This document shows positions 52,069 to 62,015 of a DNA stretch of 64,000 nucleotides, one piece after another. The stretch comes from an uncultured Eubacterium sp. (GTDB lineage: Bacteria; Bacillota; Clostridia; Lachnospirales; Lachnospiraceae): positions 1 to 64,000 of the forward strand of contig CAJUIL010000010.1 of assembly GCA_910586225.1 (NCBI GenBank), given 5' to 3'. Made by a program: the position numbers and the translations under genes. The notes under the pieces are model-generated. The model made no database searches. It was given only the letters and a program-made list of their open reading frames with translations, and was not told where the DNA came from. How positions within the stretch are numbered: the stretch's first letter is position 1; each line of letters opens with the position of its first letter.

Positions 52069-54042
52069 TTATACACCGGTCTGCGTGATCAGACGGTCAT
52101 ACATCTCATTCATCGTCGATATGATCTTGGATGCCAGATTGTATGCGTTCTGGAATTTGATCAGGTCCATACCTTCTTCGTCCTCGTCTACGCTTGAGAT
52201 GGACATCCGGTAAGTATCAATCGTATTGCCGATATCAAAATAGTTCGAGTACAGAATATCCGATTCCTGTGCATCTACCGTAATATCTGTAACGATATAC
52301 TCCAAGAACTGGTTGCCGCCGGAACCACGGTAAATGATTTCCTTCGATTCCAGATCCAACATATTATCAACAAGTCCTGTTTCGCTTTCATCGGTATCCG
52401 TGCGGGTGGAAGTCGCAAAGTACTTTGGCTCTTTCTGGCTCTTGTCATTAACGGCTGCATTTTCCGCTGTCAGCTGGTAATAGTTTCCGCCGATGGCATC
52501 GGATTTATAAGTAATTGCCACACCCTCTTCACCGTCTGATTTCTTTGTATCTAAGAAGGCGTTTTCGGAACCGTCTGGACGAATAGCAACAAAAAATGAT
52601 CCCATCTGATTTCCGTCGACATCAACGCCGCCGTTTTGATATTTGATATTTTCCGGAATTACTTTACCTGTAGCCGGATCTACCGTATATCTTTGCGTAA
52701 CTGCTGTACCGTCCTGCTGCGTTGTGCCGTCACCGCTGCCATATATCTGTATATCGTTGAATTTGCGGCAGAAAGCGCGCAAAAACTCATTCATCTGTGA
52801 CATATAATACGGAATACCGCGGGAGTCGATCGGCCGTCCGATCGTTACCTCTCTGCCTGCCTTTCCGGCTAATGACGTCAGATCCCGGTCTTCCAGTTCA
52901 AACATATACTCAAAGCTTTCGTTGCCGTCTTTATCTACAGACTTGGTCATTTCAAAACGGGAATAGGTGTAAGTCCGGTTTGCGATCGTAATCGTTCCTC
53001 TAGACGGCATATTCATAGCTTCCACCGAAGTGATGTTTGGATTTGTTACGTATATCTGCGATTTTCCGGCTTCTACCTTGGAAAGCGTTCCTTGGAAATT
53101 TTCTTTATTATTGCCGTCACGGATGTTCAGTACGGCTTTTAATTCACCAGACATCGTATCTGATGAAGCGTTAAATTCATTTTTGGTATGTGACCAGCGG
53201 ATATCATACAAACCTTCGATATCGTTTTGATTCACCTTTTCCGTACGGGCATAACATTCTAATTCATTAAAATCATTGCCGTCAATCAACAGCTGCCCTT
53301 CCACACGTACACGGAAACGGGTACCGCCTACGTACTTATCCGGATCGTTGCTGTTTGCCACCTCGGTTTCTTCTGTTTCGATCGGTACGATCTTCGATAA
53401 CTCATCCAGTAAAAGAGCCCGCTGATCGCGCAGCTCGTTTGCGCGGCGTCCCTGAATCTCTATCGTGTTGATCTTATCGTTAATGATCGAAATTTTCTTT
53501 GCGTAGGAATTAATCTGGCTTACAAGCGCACGAACCTCTTGGTTACAGTCCGACTGCAGCTCCTTAAGGTGTCCGGACATATTATTAAAATAATCCATCA
53601 GACCTTGTGCTTCGCTGATAAAATGGTCGCGAAGCTCTAACGACGAGGCGCCGTCGCCTTTTAATGCATCCAGCCGAGCAAACATTTCCTTGTAGATCGA
53701 CGAAAATCCGGTCGGATCTGCCTGGTCATCCCGGAACAAATTTTCAATCTGCGCCATATAATATCCCTTTTTCTCATACTGGCCAACATTGCTGTTGTTC
53801 GTCCAATATCTCACATCATAATAAGTATTGCGCAGCTGCGTAATAGAATCTGCGTCTACGCCGCTTCCGAGCGTACCATACGTATGATTGCGCAAAGAAG
53901 CCTTTGCGACCAGATTCACAACCTGCTTGCTGTAGCCAGGTGTATTTGCGTTGGATACGTTATTTGCCGTTGTATTGATAGAGGCTGAATATGCGTTTAA
54001 CGCAGACCAGCCGATATTTAATCCAAAAAATGTAGAACTCAT
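52069..54042 (-). CDS. flgK: FlgK, hook-filament junction protein (first copy)
   Basis: A 657-residue protein starting MSSTFFGLNIGWSALNAYSA, with TTANNVSNANTPGYSKQVV, the rod/hook N-terminal signature including N-A-N-T-P-G-Y. The C-terminus (MDLIKFQNAYNLASKIISTM) is the matching D0 helix. It links the hook to FlgL. A second FlgK is encoded directly upstream, so this organism has two. Which of the two does the classical job cannot be decided here. Confidence 0.92.
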   Translation of the reverse strand: MSSTFFGLNIGWSALNAYSASINTTANNVSNANTPGYSKQVVNLVAKASLRNHTYGTLGSGVDADSITQLRNTYYDVRYWTNNSNVGQYEKKGYYMAQIENLFRDDQADPTGFSSIYKEMFARLDALKGDGASSLELRDHFISEAQGLMDYFNNMSGHLKELQSDCNQEVRALVSQINSYAKKISIINDKINTIEIQGRRANELRDQRALLLDELSKIVPIETEETEVANSNDPDKYVGGTRFRVRVEGQLLIDGNDFNELECYARTEKVNQNDIEGLYDIRWSHTKNEFNASSDTMSGELKAVLNIRDGNNKENFQGTLSKVEAGKSQIYVTNPNITSVEAMNMPSRGTITIANRTYTYSRFEMTKSVDKDGNESFEYMFELEDRDLTSLAGKAGREVTIGRPIDSRGIPYYMSQMNEFLRAFCRKFNDIQIYGSGDGTTQQDGTAVTQRYTVDPATGKVIPENIKYQNGGVDVDGNQMGSFFVAIRPDGSENAFLDTKKSDGEEGVAITYKSDAIGGNYYQLTAENAAVNDKSQKEPKYFATSTRTDTDESETGLVDNMLDLESKEIIYRGSGGNQFLEYIVTDITVDAQESDILYSNYFDIGNTIDTYRMSISSVDEDEEGMDLIKFQNAYNLASKIISTMNEMYDRLITQTGV

Positions 54043-54060
54043 ATACTCACCTCACGTCTT

Positions 54061-56052
54061 TTAAAGCCCTGTTACAAGCAGCTCGATCATATCACTGACT
54101 GTCTGGATATAACGGCTGGATGCGTTGTATGCGTTTTGATATTTGATCATTCTAGTCAGCTCCTCGTCTGAGGATACTCCGATCACCTCGTTGCGCTGGT
54201 TTTCGACTGCTGTCGCAGCTCCTTCCAGCTTTTCCGCTGTTGATTCATATACGGAGCCAATGATACCGATCTCTCCGATCATTTCTTTATAATATTCACT
54301 GTACGTATAGGTTACGTTTGTATAACGCGGATTAATAGACAGTGTGGTATTGTCCCAAAGGTTTGCCAGCTTGATCGCCATATCATGTGCAATACCTTCA
54401 TCCTGATGGAAGTGAGGCAGATTTTTAATATTTTTTAACAGGTCATAATTGACGCTGACTTCCATTGAAGTATACTGCTTGGATGTATCATAAAAATAGT
54501 CTTCGTTCACGACCCACTGACCGTCTACCTTTTGTTTTAAATACTTTTCATTACCCTTTTTGTCCCATGGAGTATACGGTTTTTCTGTAGAAATGGACTG
54601 CACATCCAAGCTTCCGTCCGGATTGAACATGACATTGCCGTTTGCGTCTGTTTTAGGGACTAATTGTGCAACCGTTGTATTTTCCGGATTAAACACACGG
54701 ATCGTTTGGCCGTTGCTCATGCGATATGGAATGGAAGTATCCACATCTTCTTCATTGTACATATAATAATCCCGCCACTCGCCTGTTTCCTTGTCATATG
54801 CGGTTACCTTGCGGTAACGTTCGCAGCCGGATCTCGTAAACAATTCCTGCGGCGGCAGCTTGCCGTCCGCGCCCACGCAGCAATTTTCTTCATCCAACAC
54901 CTTGACATTGCGGTATCTGGAATATGTGCCGTCCTCGTTTTGTACGACCAGCTCATCCATTTTTTTATTCGGAGCCAAAATGTCGTTGATCTGTGTCACA
55001 ATACCATGTACCAACTGGTCAAATTCTGCCTGGGTATTCTGCATGATGGACAGTCCGACAGATGCGTCGTACTTATCCGGATCTGCATTTAATATATCAT
55101 TAAAATTGGATACCGTTTCGCCTCTTGCCTGTACAAGCGCCTTTAATTCCCCGATATCTGTATTGTACTCTGTACAGATTTTTTGAGAAAAGTCATATAC
55201 CTCGGCATATTTCCCAATGCCTTCATTCGATAAATGCGGCCAATATGGCGTAACAAATCCGGTCATGCGGTCTGTTTTCTTGCCAATCGTATAATAAAAC
55301 ATATTGTCAGCCACCAGCTCACCTTCAAACTTGAGTGTGACAGACCCATTAGCCCGCTCTTCATACTGGATCTTGCCGTATTTGCTCAGCTGATCAAGTG
55401 CGTAATCTCTTGCGTCGCGCTCATTCATCGCCGTTTCGCGCCCGCCAACCTCTATCGCCTGGATCTGCTTGTTCAAGTCGGCAATCTGTCTGATGTATCC
55501 ATTGATCTTATCGATATCCTCGGAAATCTGGATGTTGATATTATTCTGGTAATTTTTAAGCCCTTTGAATATTGTCTGTGACCGTGAAATAAATAAGCTG
55601 GCCTTTTGAATGACAAGGTTTTGCGCCGCCATATTCGACGGGTCCTTGGAAAATTCTTCAAACGCCTGCCATAAGCTTCCTTCTTCGCCGTCCAGTATTT
55701 GCTGAAAAGCTGTCCCTTCCAGCTCCTGAAAATAATTCTGTACCTCATCGATTGCTTCAAAGGTTGCCTCATAATAAGACTTTCTTCCGTTTTCCTGACG
55801 GAACGCCTTATCCAAAAAAATATCTCTCGCATGGACAATCTCTCCGATGGATGTTCCCTGCCCAATCAATTTTTTGTAATGATTTTTAGAATATGCTAAA
55901 TTGCTGTAGCTCGCATCACGAAAAACAACCTGCTGACGTACATACCCCTCGGTATTCACGTTAGCCAGGTTGTTTGCTACATTATGAATCGAATCCTGAG
56001 AAGCCTTTAGCCCCGAATGTCCGATATATATGGAACCCATTCCATTCGCCAT
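54061..56052 (-). CDS. FlgK paralogue (second copy)
   Basis: A 663-residue protein with the same end segments as FlgK: SIYIGHSGLKASQDSIHNVA, then NNLANVNTEGYVRQQVVFRD and C-terminal TRMIKYQNAYNASSRYIQTV. Relative to the other copy the signature reads N-V-N-T-E-G-Y. The middle differs strongly. Tandem FlgK copies occur in Lachnospiraceae. AGGAG precedes the ATG. It follows flgN by 21 bases. Confidence 0.85.
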   Translation of the reverse strand: MANGMGSIYIGHSGLKASQDSIHNVANNLANVNTEGYVRQQVVFRDASYSNLAYSKNHYKKLIGQGTSIGEIVHARDIFLDKAFRQENGRKSYYEATFEAIDEVQNYFQELEGTAFQQILDGEEGSLWQAFEEFSKDPSNMAAQNLVIQKASLFISRSQTIFKGLKNYQNNINIQISEDIDKINGYIRQIADLNKQIQAIEVGGRETAMNERDARDYALDQLSKYGKIQYEERANGSVTLKFEGELVADNMFYYTIGKKTDRMTGFVTPYWPHLSNEGIGKYAEVYDFSQKICTEYNTDIGELKALVQARGETVSNFNDILNADPDKYDASVGLSIMQNTQAEFDQLVHGIVTQINDILAPNKKMDELVVQNEDGTYSRYRNVKVLDEENCCVGADGKLPPQELFTRSGCERYRKVTAYDKETGEWRDYYMYNEEDVDTSIPYRMSNGQTIRVFNPENTTVAQLVPKTDANGNVMFNPDGSLDVQSISTEKPYTPWDKKGNEKYLKQKVDGQWVVNEDYFYDTSKQYTSMEVSVNYDLLKNIKNLPHFHQDEGIAHDMAIKLANLWDNTTLSINPRYTNVTYTYSEYYKEMIGEIGIIGSVYESTAEKLEGAATAVENQRNEVIGVSSDEELTRMIKYQNAYNASSRYIQTVSDMIELLVTGL

Positions 56053-56073
56053 AATTGCTCACACTCCTGTCCG

Positions 56074-56586
56074 TTATTGTTTTGCGTCAAAACCGCTGCC
56101 TCCTAATATCTCTCCCGTATTATAAGCGTTCTTATCGTAGTTCGCTGTTTCGGGTGCGGTTCGCATGCTTCGAAACAGAGTCAGGTCAAACTCTACCAAT
56201 TCCAGAGCTTGATTCAGCAATGTCTGGTTTTGTTCATTTATTTTCCGAACTTCATCTAATGTCGTTTTCAACTGTTTTTTTACGTTTTGTAGTCGTTCCT
56301 GCTCTTTCGGCTGGCTGCTCAGCATTTCAATGACCGTATCAACCGTAAAATCCTCACCTGGCTTATTCAGTACCACCGACATATCGTGCATGACCTTTTG
56401 GCGGCGATTATCCAGGTTTTGAATTTTACTGGCCACATCCTGTTCCAGATCTACGATCTTCTCCAGCGCCGGAACATTGGCATCTATGATGACCTGTTTT
56501 TTCTCCTTAGATAACTCTGCCAAATGTTCGTATTCCTTGTTTTCGTTCTCTAAGACCTGTATCAGGTCATCCATTAAGCTTGCCAC
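56074..56586 (-). CDS. flgN: FlgN, export chaperone for FlgK/FlgL
   Basis: A 170-residue helical protein: MASLMDDLIQVLENENKEYE opening, KKQVIIDANVPALEKIVDLE and MLSSQPKEQERLQNVKKQLK, the FlgN pattern. It has GTG as start (56584-56586) with AGGA seven bases upstream; an ATG four codons later is an alternative. Position between flgM and flgK is the standard order. Confidence 0.85.
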   Translation of the reverse strand: MASLMDDLIQVLENENKEYEHLAELSKEKKQVIIDANVPALEKIVDLEQDVASKIQNLDNRRQKVMHDMSVVLNKPGEDFTVDTVIEMLSSQPKEQERLQNVKKQLKTTLDEVRKINEQNQTLLNQALELVEFDLTLFRSMRTAPETANYDKNAYNTGEILGGSGFDAKQ

Positions 56587-56625
56587 TTCTTATCCTCGCT
56601 TTTCTGTAACAGTTTTGTTACGTTT

Positions 56626-56904
56626 TTAATTAGCCGCATAATAGCTTGCTAACAATTTGCTCGCAAAATCTCCAGTATCAACGTCATAGTTTCCAGACTT
56701 TATGCTTGATTTAAGCTCTGCCACTCTATCCTCCCTGATATCCGAAGCTGCTGCGACTGCCTGTTTTGCGATCTGATAATCTCTCCCTGCCCGTGAGATC
56801 TGAACCTGATCACGCGCAGAGGTGATTTCTGCGGTACTTTTTGCCTTGGAAGGCTTTGTCGATTTGTATAAAGCTGCGATCTGGTTATAAGAATCTATAC
56901 GCAT
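56626..56904 (-). CDS. flgM: FlgM, anti-sigma-28 factor
   Basis: A 92-residue protein with IRLDS-like opening MRIDSYNQIAALYKS and the C-terminal RVAELKSSIKSGNYDVDTGD, the sigma-28-binding helix segment of FlgM. GGAG precedes the ATG at 56904 by nine bases, so I do not use the ATG at 56913. FlgM holds sigma-28 until the hook is complete and it is exported. It heads the flgM-flgN-flgK-flgK-flgL-fliW-csrA unit. Confidence 0.9.
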   Translation of the reverse strand: MRIDSYNQIAALYKSTKPSKAKSTAEITSARDQVQISRAGRDYQIAKQAVAAASDIREDRVAELKSSIKSGNYDVDTGDFASKLLASYYAAN

Positions 56905-57014
56905 AATAGGCATCTCCTTTCATCGTCTCGTCCCTGAATGATAAATTTAGAATCCTTCACTCAGCGCGCATATTTTTTGTATTATGCACTTGATTGTGAA
57001 GTTCTATAACTTGT

Positions 57015-57041
57015 TTATCGGATGTTTTTTGGATTTTGTTA
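57015..57041 (-). promoter_or_regulatory. Sigma-28-like promoter of the flgM operon
   Basis: TAAC and TCCGATAA are 15 bases apart on the minus strand, 3/4 and 7/8 matches to the flagellar consensus. It lies about 110 bases before the flgM ATG and would let sigma-28 drive its own inhibitor and the late genes behind it. Confidence 0.7.
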
Positions 57042-57162
57042 GTAATTTTTTAATTTTTATGAAAAATAATCATAGTTGCTGAATTTGCCATTTCCTCATT
57101 GATTCTGAAGCTTATTTGTGATAATCTTCTTATATAGATTGAACGAAAGTGAGGAATATGTC

Positions 57163-58497
57163 ATGAAAAAATTATTACATTTTACCAGTGTCTTAATCTG
57201 TACACTGCTGCTCTGCTTGTATATAGCGCCTGACAACGTAAATGCAAATGCATCCGTCATAGAGCAAAAACGCATTCCTATGCTGCAGAAACCAGATATT
57301 ACGTTAGCCCGTGAAATGACATTGCGTTCGTCTTCTGGAATAAACGGCGGTGGAAATACGCCGAGAGAATACGTGATCACTTTCAATGCCAATTATGGAA
57401 CGATCAACGGCAGCAGCCGCCTAACGACGACGGATCAACGGCTGTCCAGCCTTCCTTCTGCATCCAGACCCGGCTACACTTTTAAAGGCTGGTATACGCA
57501 GTCCGTAGGCGGTACCTTGATCACGACGAGCACGGTATTTTCCTATAACACAGATGTTTACGCGCAATGGGATACTTACGATGCCTATTTCAGAGATTTT
57601 TTTATTTCTGATATTTCTGATACGACCGTATCTATCATGGCATTGATACAAAATACGTACGTAAGTACTTGGGGGATTTCCTTCGGCACATCCAGCAATT
57701 ACCTGTCAGAATCACGCGTGATGAACCAGTATTCCGTAAGCTCCGCATTGACGATGACGCTGTCTGGATTAACGCCGAACACCACTTATTTTTACAAAGT
57801 CTATTTTATCGCAGATAATATGCGTGTAGAATCACGCGTTGGCTCCTTTACAACAGCAAGAACAGCGGAATATTCCGTAACCTTTTATCCAAACGGCGGT
57901 ACGGTCAACGGACAGAGCACGCTCATGACCGTAAACCAAATGCTTCCTTATCTGCCAGGCTCATACAGAGACGGCTATCACTTTGACGGATGGTTTACCG
58001 AGCCATATGACGGCAATCTGATCACAGCCAATACTGTATTTCGTTCTAACAGCACGTTATATGCACACTGGACTTATCAGGATACCTCCAATCCGCCAGT
58101 TACACCGCCTACAACCGGAGGCTCCAATAATGGCAGCTCTAATAACACAAACACCGGAAACTCCGGAAGCTATGAAGAAGAGGAAAACGACGAACCGATC
58201 TCGGTACAAAGAATCAAACTGAAAAGCCTGAAAAATATAAAAGTTAGGAAGATCAAAGTCAAATGGAACTGGTACGCTTATGGGGACGGATACCAAATTG
58301 CTTATTCCACAAATAAAAATTTTGCGGCTAGCAAGACAAAGCGCATCAATGCAGGCGTATTTACGGATGCAAAAACGATTGCCGGATTGCAGAGAGGTAA
58401 AACATATTATGTGAAAGTAAGAGCGTTTCAGAAATCGGGCGGCAAAAAGTATTATGGAGCTTGGAGTAATATAAAAAAGATAAAGGTTAAGATTTAA
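57163..58497 (+). CDS. Secreted protein with two InlB-type repeats and a fibronectin-like domain
   Basis: A 444-residue protein with a signal peptide (MKKLLHFTSVLICTLLLCLY, then the IAPDNVNANA cleavage region). Two InlB/Listeria-Bacteroides repeats follow (VITFNANYGTINGSS to WYTQ, and VTFYPNGGTVNGQS to WFTEPYD), separated by a fibronectin-like stretch (LSGLTPNTTYFYKVYF). After a Gly/Ser/Asn-rich linker and an acidic patch, the end (WNWYAYGDGYQIAYSTNKNF) looks like a further Fn3-type domain. The ATG at 57163 has GTGAGGA upstream. It is divergent from flgM; function unknown, likely extracellular adhesion. Confidence 0.8.
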   Translation: MKKLLHFTSVLICTLLLCLYIAPDNVNANASVIEQKRIPMLQKPDITLAREMTLRSSSGINGGGNTPREYVITFNANYGTINGSSRLTTTDQRLSSLPSASRPGYTFKGWYTQSVGGTLITTSTVFSYNTDVYAQWDTYDAYFRDFFISDISDTTVSIMALIQNTYVSTWGISFGTSSNYLSESRVMNQYSVSSALTMTLSGLTPNTTYFYKVYFIADNMRVESRVGSFTTARTAEYSVTFYPNGGTVNGQSTLMTVNQMLPYLPGSYRDGYHFDGWFTEPYDGNLITANTVFRSNSTLYAHWTYQDTSNPPVTPPTTGGSNNGSSNNTNTGNSGSYEEEENDEPISVQRIKLKSLKNIKVRKIKVKWNWYAYGDGYQIAYSTNKNFAASKTKRINAGVFTDAKTIAGLQRGKTYYVKVRAFQKSGGKKYYGAWSNIKKIKVKI

Positions 58498-58538
58498 GCT
58501 GAAAATATTATGATGCTTTTATTTCATAATACCTAAAA

Positions 58539-58591
58539 TGCTCTGTTCAGCCAAGGCCTTCTTACATGAAGGCTTATGACTGAACAGAGCA
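58539..58591. terminator. Long hairpin between convergent genes
   Basis: A 12-bp outer stem (tgctctgttcag / ctgaacagagca) encloses a further short stem (ggccttc / gaaggc). No long T-run follows, so termination is likely but not certain. Confidence 0.5.
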
Positions 58592-58623
58592 CATATGGAA
58601 CTGATGCCTTTTTCCTGACAATA

Positions 58624-59313
58624 TCAAAATTTCTGTATCAGCTCTAACAGCCTGTTTTTCTCATACAATCCCCGCAGTACATCATTTTCCTCGATCATTT
58701 CGATCAACGATGCACTTATCGGCAGCATTTCTGTCGCCTGGATCAGTATAAACACAACCCAAATAACAAGAAACGCCTTTGCAATCCCTGCAAAAAATCC
58801 AAAAATCATATTTACAAGATGCACCCCTGGCTTTCTGGAAAACCAGTCGACCTTCCTGCGAACGAAGTATAAAATGATCGAAATGATAAAAAATGCCAAA
58901 AAGAATGCAATCGCGGATACACAAAATTCTGCTGCAGCTTTTGCCATTTTTTTATAAATTCCATAGGACTCTAAAATATCCGGAATGGCTGATCCTGCCG
59001 CCTTGTCCAGCTCCTTCTGAAGCTTTTTGGGCACCGCGACCCAAGGCAGCTTTACGCTTTGTGAAAATGCGCCGTCCTCCAGCTTTTTGTTAATCTGTTT
59101 TCTGACATATTTTTCACTCCCTTTTTCGATCTGCTGTGCAATCGTCGTTGATTCTAAGAGCGCATTACGAAATGCCGGTGCTGCCACAACGACAAATATA
59201 ACAGTGGCTATGATTGCTAGGACGGAATAAAGCACTCTGAGAAATCCTTTGTGATATCCCCGCAAGGCAGAGACAATAATGTATCCCATAACTGTAAAAT
59301 ATAACCAATTCAT
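58624..59313 (-). CDS. CvpA-family membrane protein
   Basis: A 229-residue integral membrane protein with hydrophobic segments near residues 5-45 (two), 130-150 and 165-195. The opening YFTVMGYIIVSALRGYHKGF has the RGYHKG motif of CvpA. CvpA proteins are linked to envelope stress and, in some bacteria, cell division or virulence. Four bases separate its ATG from the stop of the DUF5711-like gene, so they are cotranscribed. Confidence 0.8.
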   Translation of the reverse strand: MNWLYFTVMGYIIVSALRGYHKGFLRVLYSVLAIIATVIFVVVAAPAFRNALLESTTIAQQIEKGSEKYVRKQINKKLEDGAFSQSVKLPWVAVPKKLQKELDKAAGSAIPDILESYGIYKKMAKAAAEFCVSAIAFFLAFFIISIILYFVRRKVDWFSRKPGVHLVNMIFGFFAGIAKAFLVIWVVFILIQATEMLPISASLIEMIEENDVLRGLYEKNRLLELIQKF

Positions 59314-59317
59314 CGTC

Positions 59318-60532
59318 TTAATAGTTATCCTTTAATTTTATTCTGTCTGTTTCCCCGCTTAAGATAAACCAGTAATCCAACTGACCATTGCCGGATATGA
59401 TATCATGAATGCTGCGGTCAAAAGTATGCTCAAATCGCTTGCTGCCCCGCATCGTATAAAGCTGAACGCTTTTTTCATTTCGTATGCAAAGAAGCCCGTT
59501 CTGCAAAAAGCCGATGTCTGTATAATCAAGGTCAAATTTTTGTTCTAATACAAGTCTGCCCTTCATATTGTAGATACTGGTCAGATATCCTTTTGCAGAA
59601 TCTGGATTATCAAATACAAGCCCAAAGTAATCTTCGTTAAAATATATGCTCCTGATATTTTTTTTGCATTTGATTTCCTTTTTGACCTTTGGCTTTTGCG
59701 TTCCTTCATACAGAATTGTTTTTGTATCTCCAAACGCTACAAGCTGGTCATTTGTTACAAAGTGAATGCTTGGAATGATCATATCTTTGTAAGAATAAGA
59801 ACCTACAATATTATCGATCTCATTCTGTCCTACTGTTCCGTAATTATAAAATACTACCGTTGATTTCACTTCCGCGTCATGGATATCCAGCATACTGACT
59901 GCCAGCTTTTGTGCGTCACGGGACAGCGCAAGATCCAGGGGATAGCCGCTGTTTTCTATATGTAAACCGCCTCCCGCCAGCTGCTTGCCATCCTTGTCAT
60001 ATAAATGGATATAGCTTGTCTGGGAATCCTCCATTAAGACCGCTATCGTTCCCTGCCTGGCAATGCTGATACGCTGCACCGGCATCGTCGTCTGGATCAT
60101 TCCCTGTTTTCCAACCGTATTCATAATATAGATACGGTTTCCTCCCTGCTCATAAATAGCCAGATAATCCTCACAAACGGCAATTCGGGGCGTTTCCATC
60201 TCATAAGTCTGGTTCCAAAATATTTCTCCGGTAATACTGGCATAGACTGCGCCATCCTGCGTATACTGAAGCACATTGCCCTGAAACTCCTCGTATTCGG
60301 CAGCCTCCGTTTCCCTTCGCTCTATCTGCTCAAGTACCTCATAATTGGTATAAACCTTTCTCTCAAAATATAATAACGCGGCAAAAAGCAATCCGATCGC
60401 TATTCCGGTCAGGACAAAGATCAGAATCAATATTTTGATTCTGTGAATCCGGATTTTCTGTTGTAACTCGGACAATTCCTCCGTGCTTTTTGACGGAAGA
60501 GCCCGTAAGCTTGTATTTCTGCTTTTTGCCAT
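59318..60532 (-). CDS. DUF5711-like membrane-anchored beta-propeller-like protein
   Basis: A 404-residue protein starting MAKSRNTSLRALPSK, with one membrane segment (KILILIFVLTGIAIGLLFAA) about residue 33-55 and an outside domain of repeated four-strand units (YASITGEIFWNQTYEM, IRSIYFNEDYFGLVFD), like a WD or quinoprotein-type propeller. It matches the DUF5711 group of Clostridia. AGGAGAA precedes the ATG at 60532. Function unknown. Confidence 0.65.
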   Translation of the reverse strand: MAKSRNTSLRALPSKSTEELSELQQKIRIHRIKILILIFVLTGIAIGLLFAALLYFERKVYTNYEVLEQIERRETEAAEYEEFQGNVLQYTQDGAVYASITGEIFWNQTYEMETPRIAVCEDYLAIYEQGGNRIYIMNTVGKQGMIQTTMPVQRISIARQGTIAVLMEDSQTSYIHLYDKDGKQLAGGGLHIENSGYPLDLALSRDAQKLAVSMLDIHDAEVKSTVVFYNYGTVGQNEIDNIVGSYSYKDMIIPSIHFVTNDQLVAFGDTKTILYEGTQKPKVKKEIKCKKNIRSIYFNEDYFGLVFDNPDSAKGYLTSIYNMKGRLVLEQKFDLDYTDIGFLQNGLLCIRNEKSVQLYTMRGSKRFEHTFDRSIHDIISGNGQLDYWFILSGETDRIKLKDNY

Positions 60533-60573
60533 AATTTTCTCCTGCATCTGACAATGGCTTTTCAGCGTAATCT

Positions 60574-61929
60574 TTATGGTAATTCCAATTTCTGCCCGGC
60601 ATAGATCATATCCATATCGTCAATGCCGTTTAACTGGCATATTTTTCGTGCCTTTGCCGCCGTTCCGTATATTTTTTTGCTGATCCCAACAAGGCTGTCG
60701 CCCTTTTTTACAATATAATACCCCTGAAGCAGGCTGGTCTGGGCTTCCGTTAACGCAGAAGCTTCCTGGCTGTCAGATGGATCGTTATTCGCGCCTTCTG
60801 TGTCCGTCTTTTGTCCTTTTTTACTGGAAGAACCAGCTTTTTCGCTGGAAGCATTCTTTTCTTCTTTTGAGCTGCCGTTTCCTGCTTCTTCGTCGTTTGC
60901 TGCTTGGTCTGTATCGCCGGATCCTCCTACTTCGTCTGTTTGCCCTTTACTGCCGGATTCTCCTGCTTTACCGGCTTGTCCTGTATTGTCCGCCGATTCC
61001 TGATCTGCTGCCTGTTTGTCGTTTTTGGATTCTCCATCCTTGGAAGCTTCTTTTAGATCAGACGCATCTTCATCCTGCACATTCGCGCTCATAGCCGGGA
61101 CATCTGACGATTGTATGCCGGCTTGTCCGCCCTTGCCGGATATTTGATTCACCGCTGATTCCAAATCCTGCATTTTTTCCACATTATTTACTGTACTGAC
61201 ACCAAGCACGCACACCGAAAGAACCAAAAGCAAACTCGTCGTATATAAAACGCCGTTCCACTTTCTTTCGGTCATCTGTGCCTTTTTTTCCAACAGCGTT
61301 TCCCGATAGCTGCGTACAAGCGGCTCTTGGATTTCCTCTGGTGAAATATCCAGCTCCCGGCTCTTGCTTTTTTCGATCATATAATCCTGCATCTGCGGGT
61401 TTTTCTCATAATAGACATAATAACCCTCCCGCCGCTGCAGTATATTTTTTTCAAATACGTAAAAAGCTTCCTCCTGCTCCGCCTGATTCAGCAAAAACAG
61501 CACATTTTTTTGTATATTAAAAAACTGCTTGTGCCTGTGCTCCAGCTCCGCAGCAAGCGCTGTCGAAGCATTTCCAATATCCTGCCCCCAGCCGACGATT
61601 TCCAGGTTGTCATAATACGTTTTCATCTCTTTGTATATAAAAGCCCATGTCTCGTCGCTAAATTCCAGCATTTGGCCGCTGCAGAACGCATCCTCCACCC
61701 GGATACAACCGCTGATAAAGAAACGTGTCTGATCCTTTCCCTTTTCTACCCTGCCCAGCAAAATAAATGCCCGGTTCGTCCAAGAATCGTCTGCCTCCTG
61801 CGTATGTAAATAAGTATATACATAATCCTCCAGATAAACTTTTGTACTCCCTGTACTGGTGCCAATCTGACGGATATTCTTTGGTAGTGTCCCTGACGCT
61901 CTCTGTTTTTGTTCTGCCACTTCGCACAC
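60574..61929 (-). CDS. Membrane-anchored LysM protein with an MPN-like N-terminal domain
   Basis: A 451-residue protein. The C-terminal LysM (YYIVKKGDSLVGISKKIYGT, then CQLNGIDDMDMIYAGQKLEL) binds peptidoglycan. A membrane segment (LYTTSLLLVLSVCVLGVSTV) lies near residue 230, and a Ser/Gly/Glu/Lys-rich stretch of over 100 residues links the two. The first 150 residues (RAFILLGRVEKGKDQTRFFI, then EIVGWGQDIGNASTALAAEL) resemble an MPN/JAB fold, but the HxH metal motif is absent. The domain may serve as a scaffold. Function unknown. Confidence 0.7.
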   Translation of the reverse strand: MCEVAEQKQRASGTLPKNIRQIGTSTGSTKVYLEDYVYTYLHTQEADDSWTNRAFILLGRVEKGKDQTRFFISGCIRVEDAFCSGQMLEFSDETWAFIYKEMKTYYDNLEIVGWGQDIGNASTALAAELEHRHKQFFNIQKNVLFLLNQAEQEEAFYVFEKNILQRREGYYVYYEKNPQMQDYMIEKSKSRELDISPEEIQEPLVRSYRETLLEKKAQMTERKWNGVLYTTSLLLVLSVCVLGVSTVNNVEKMQDLESAVNQISGKGGQAGIQSSDVPAMSANVQDEDASDLKEASKDGESKNDKQAADQESADNTGQAGKAGESGSKGQTDEVGGSGDTDQAANDEEAGNGSSKEEKNASSEKAGSSSKKGQKTDTEGANNDPSDSQEASALTEAQTSLLQGYYIVKKGDSLVGISKKIYGTAAKARKICQLNGIDDMDMIYAGQKLELP

Positions 61930-62015
61930 CTCTTTCTATTTTTTCAGGTATGCGTCCAATGTAGCATAACAGACTGGCTGATTTTGACAGATATTGTTGG
62001 CAGCGTCTTAATTCC

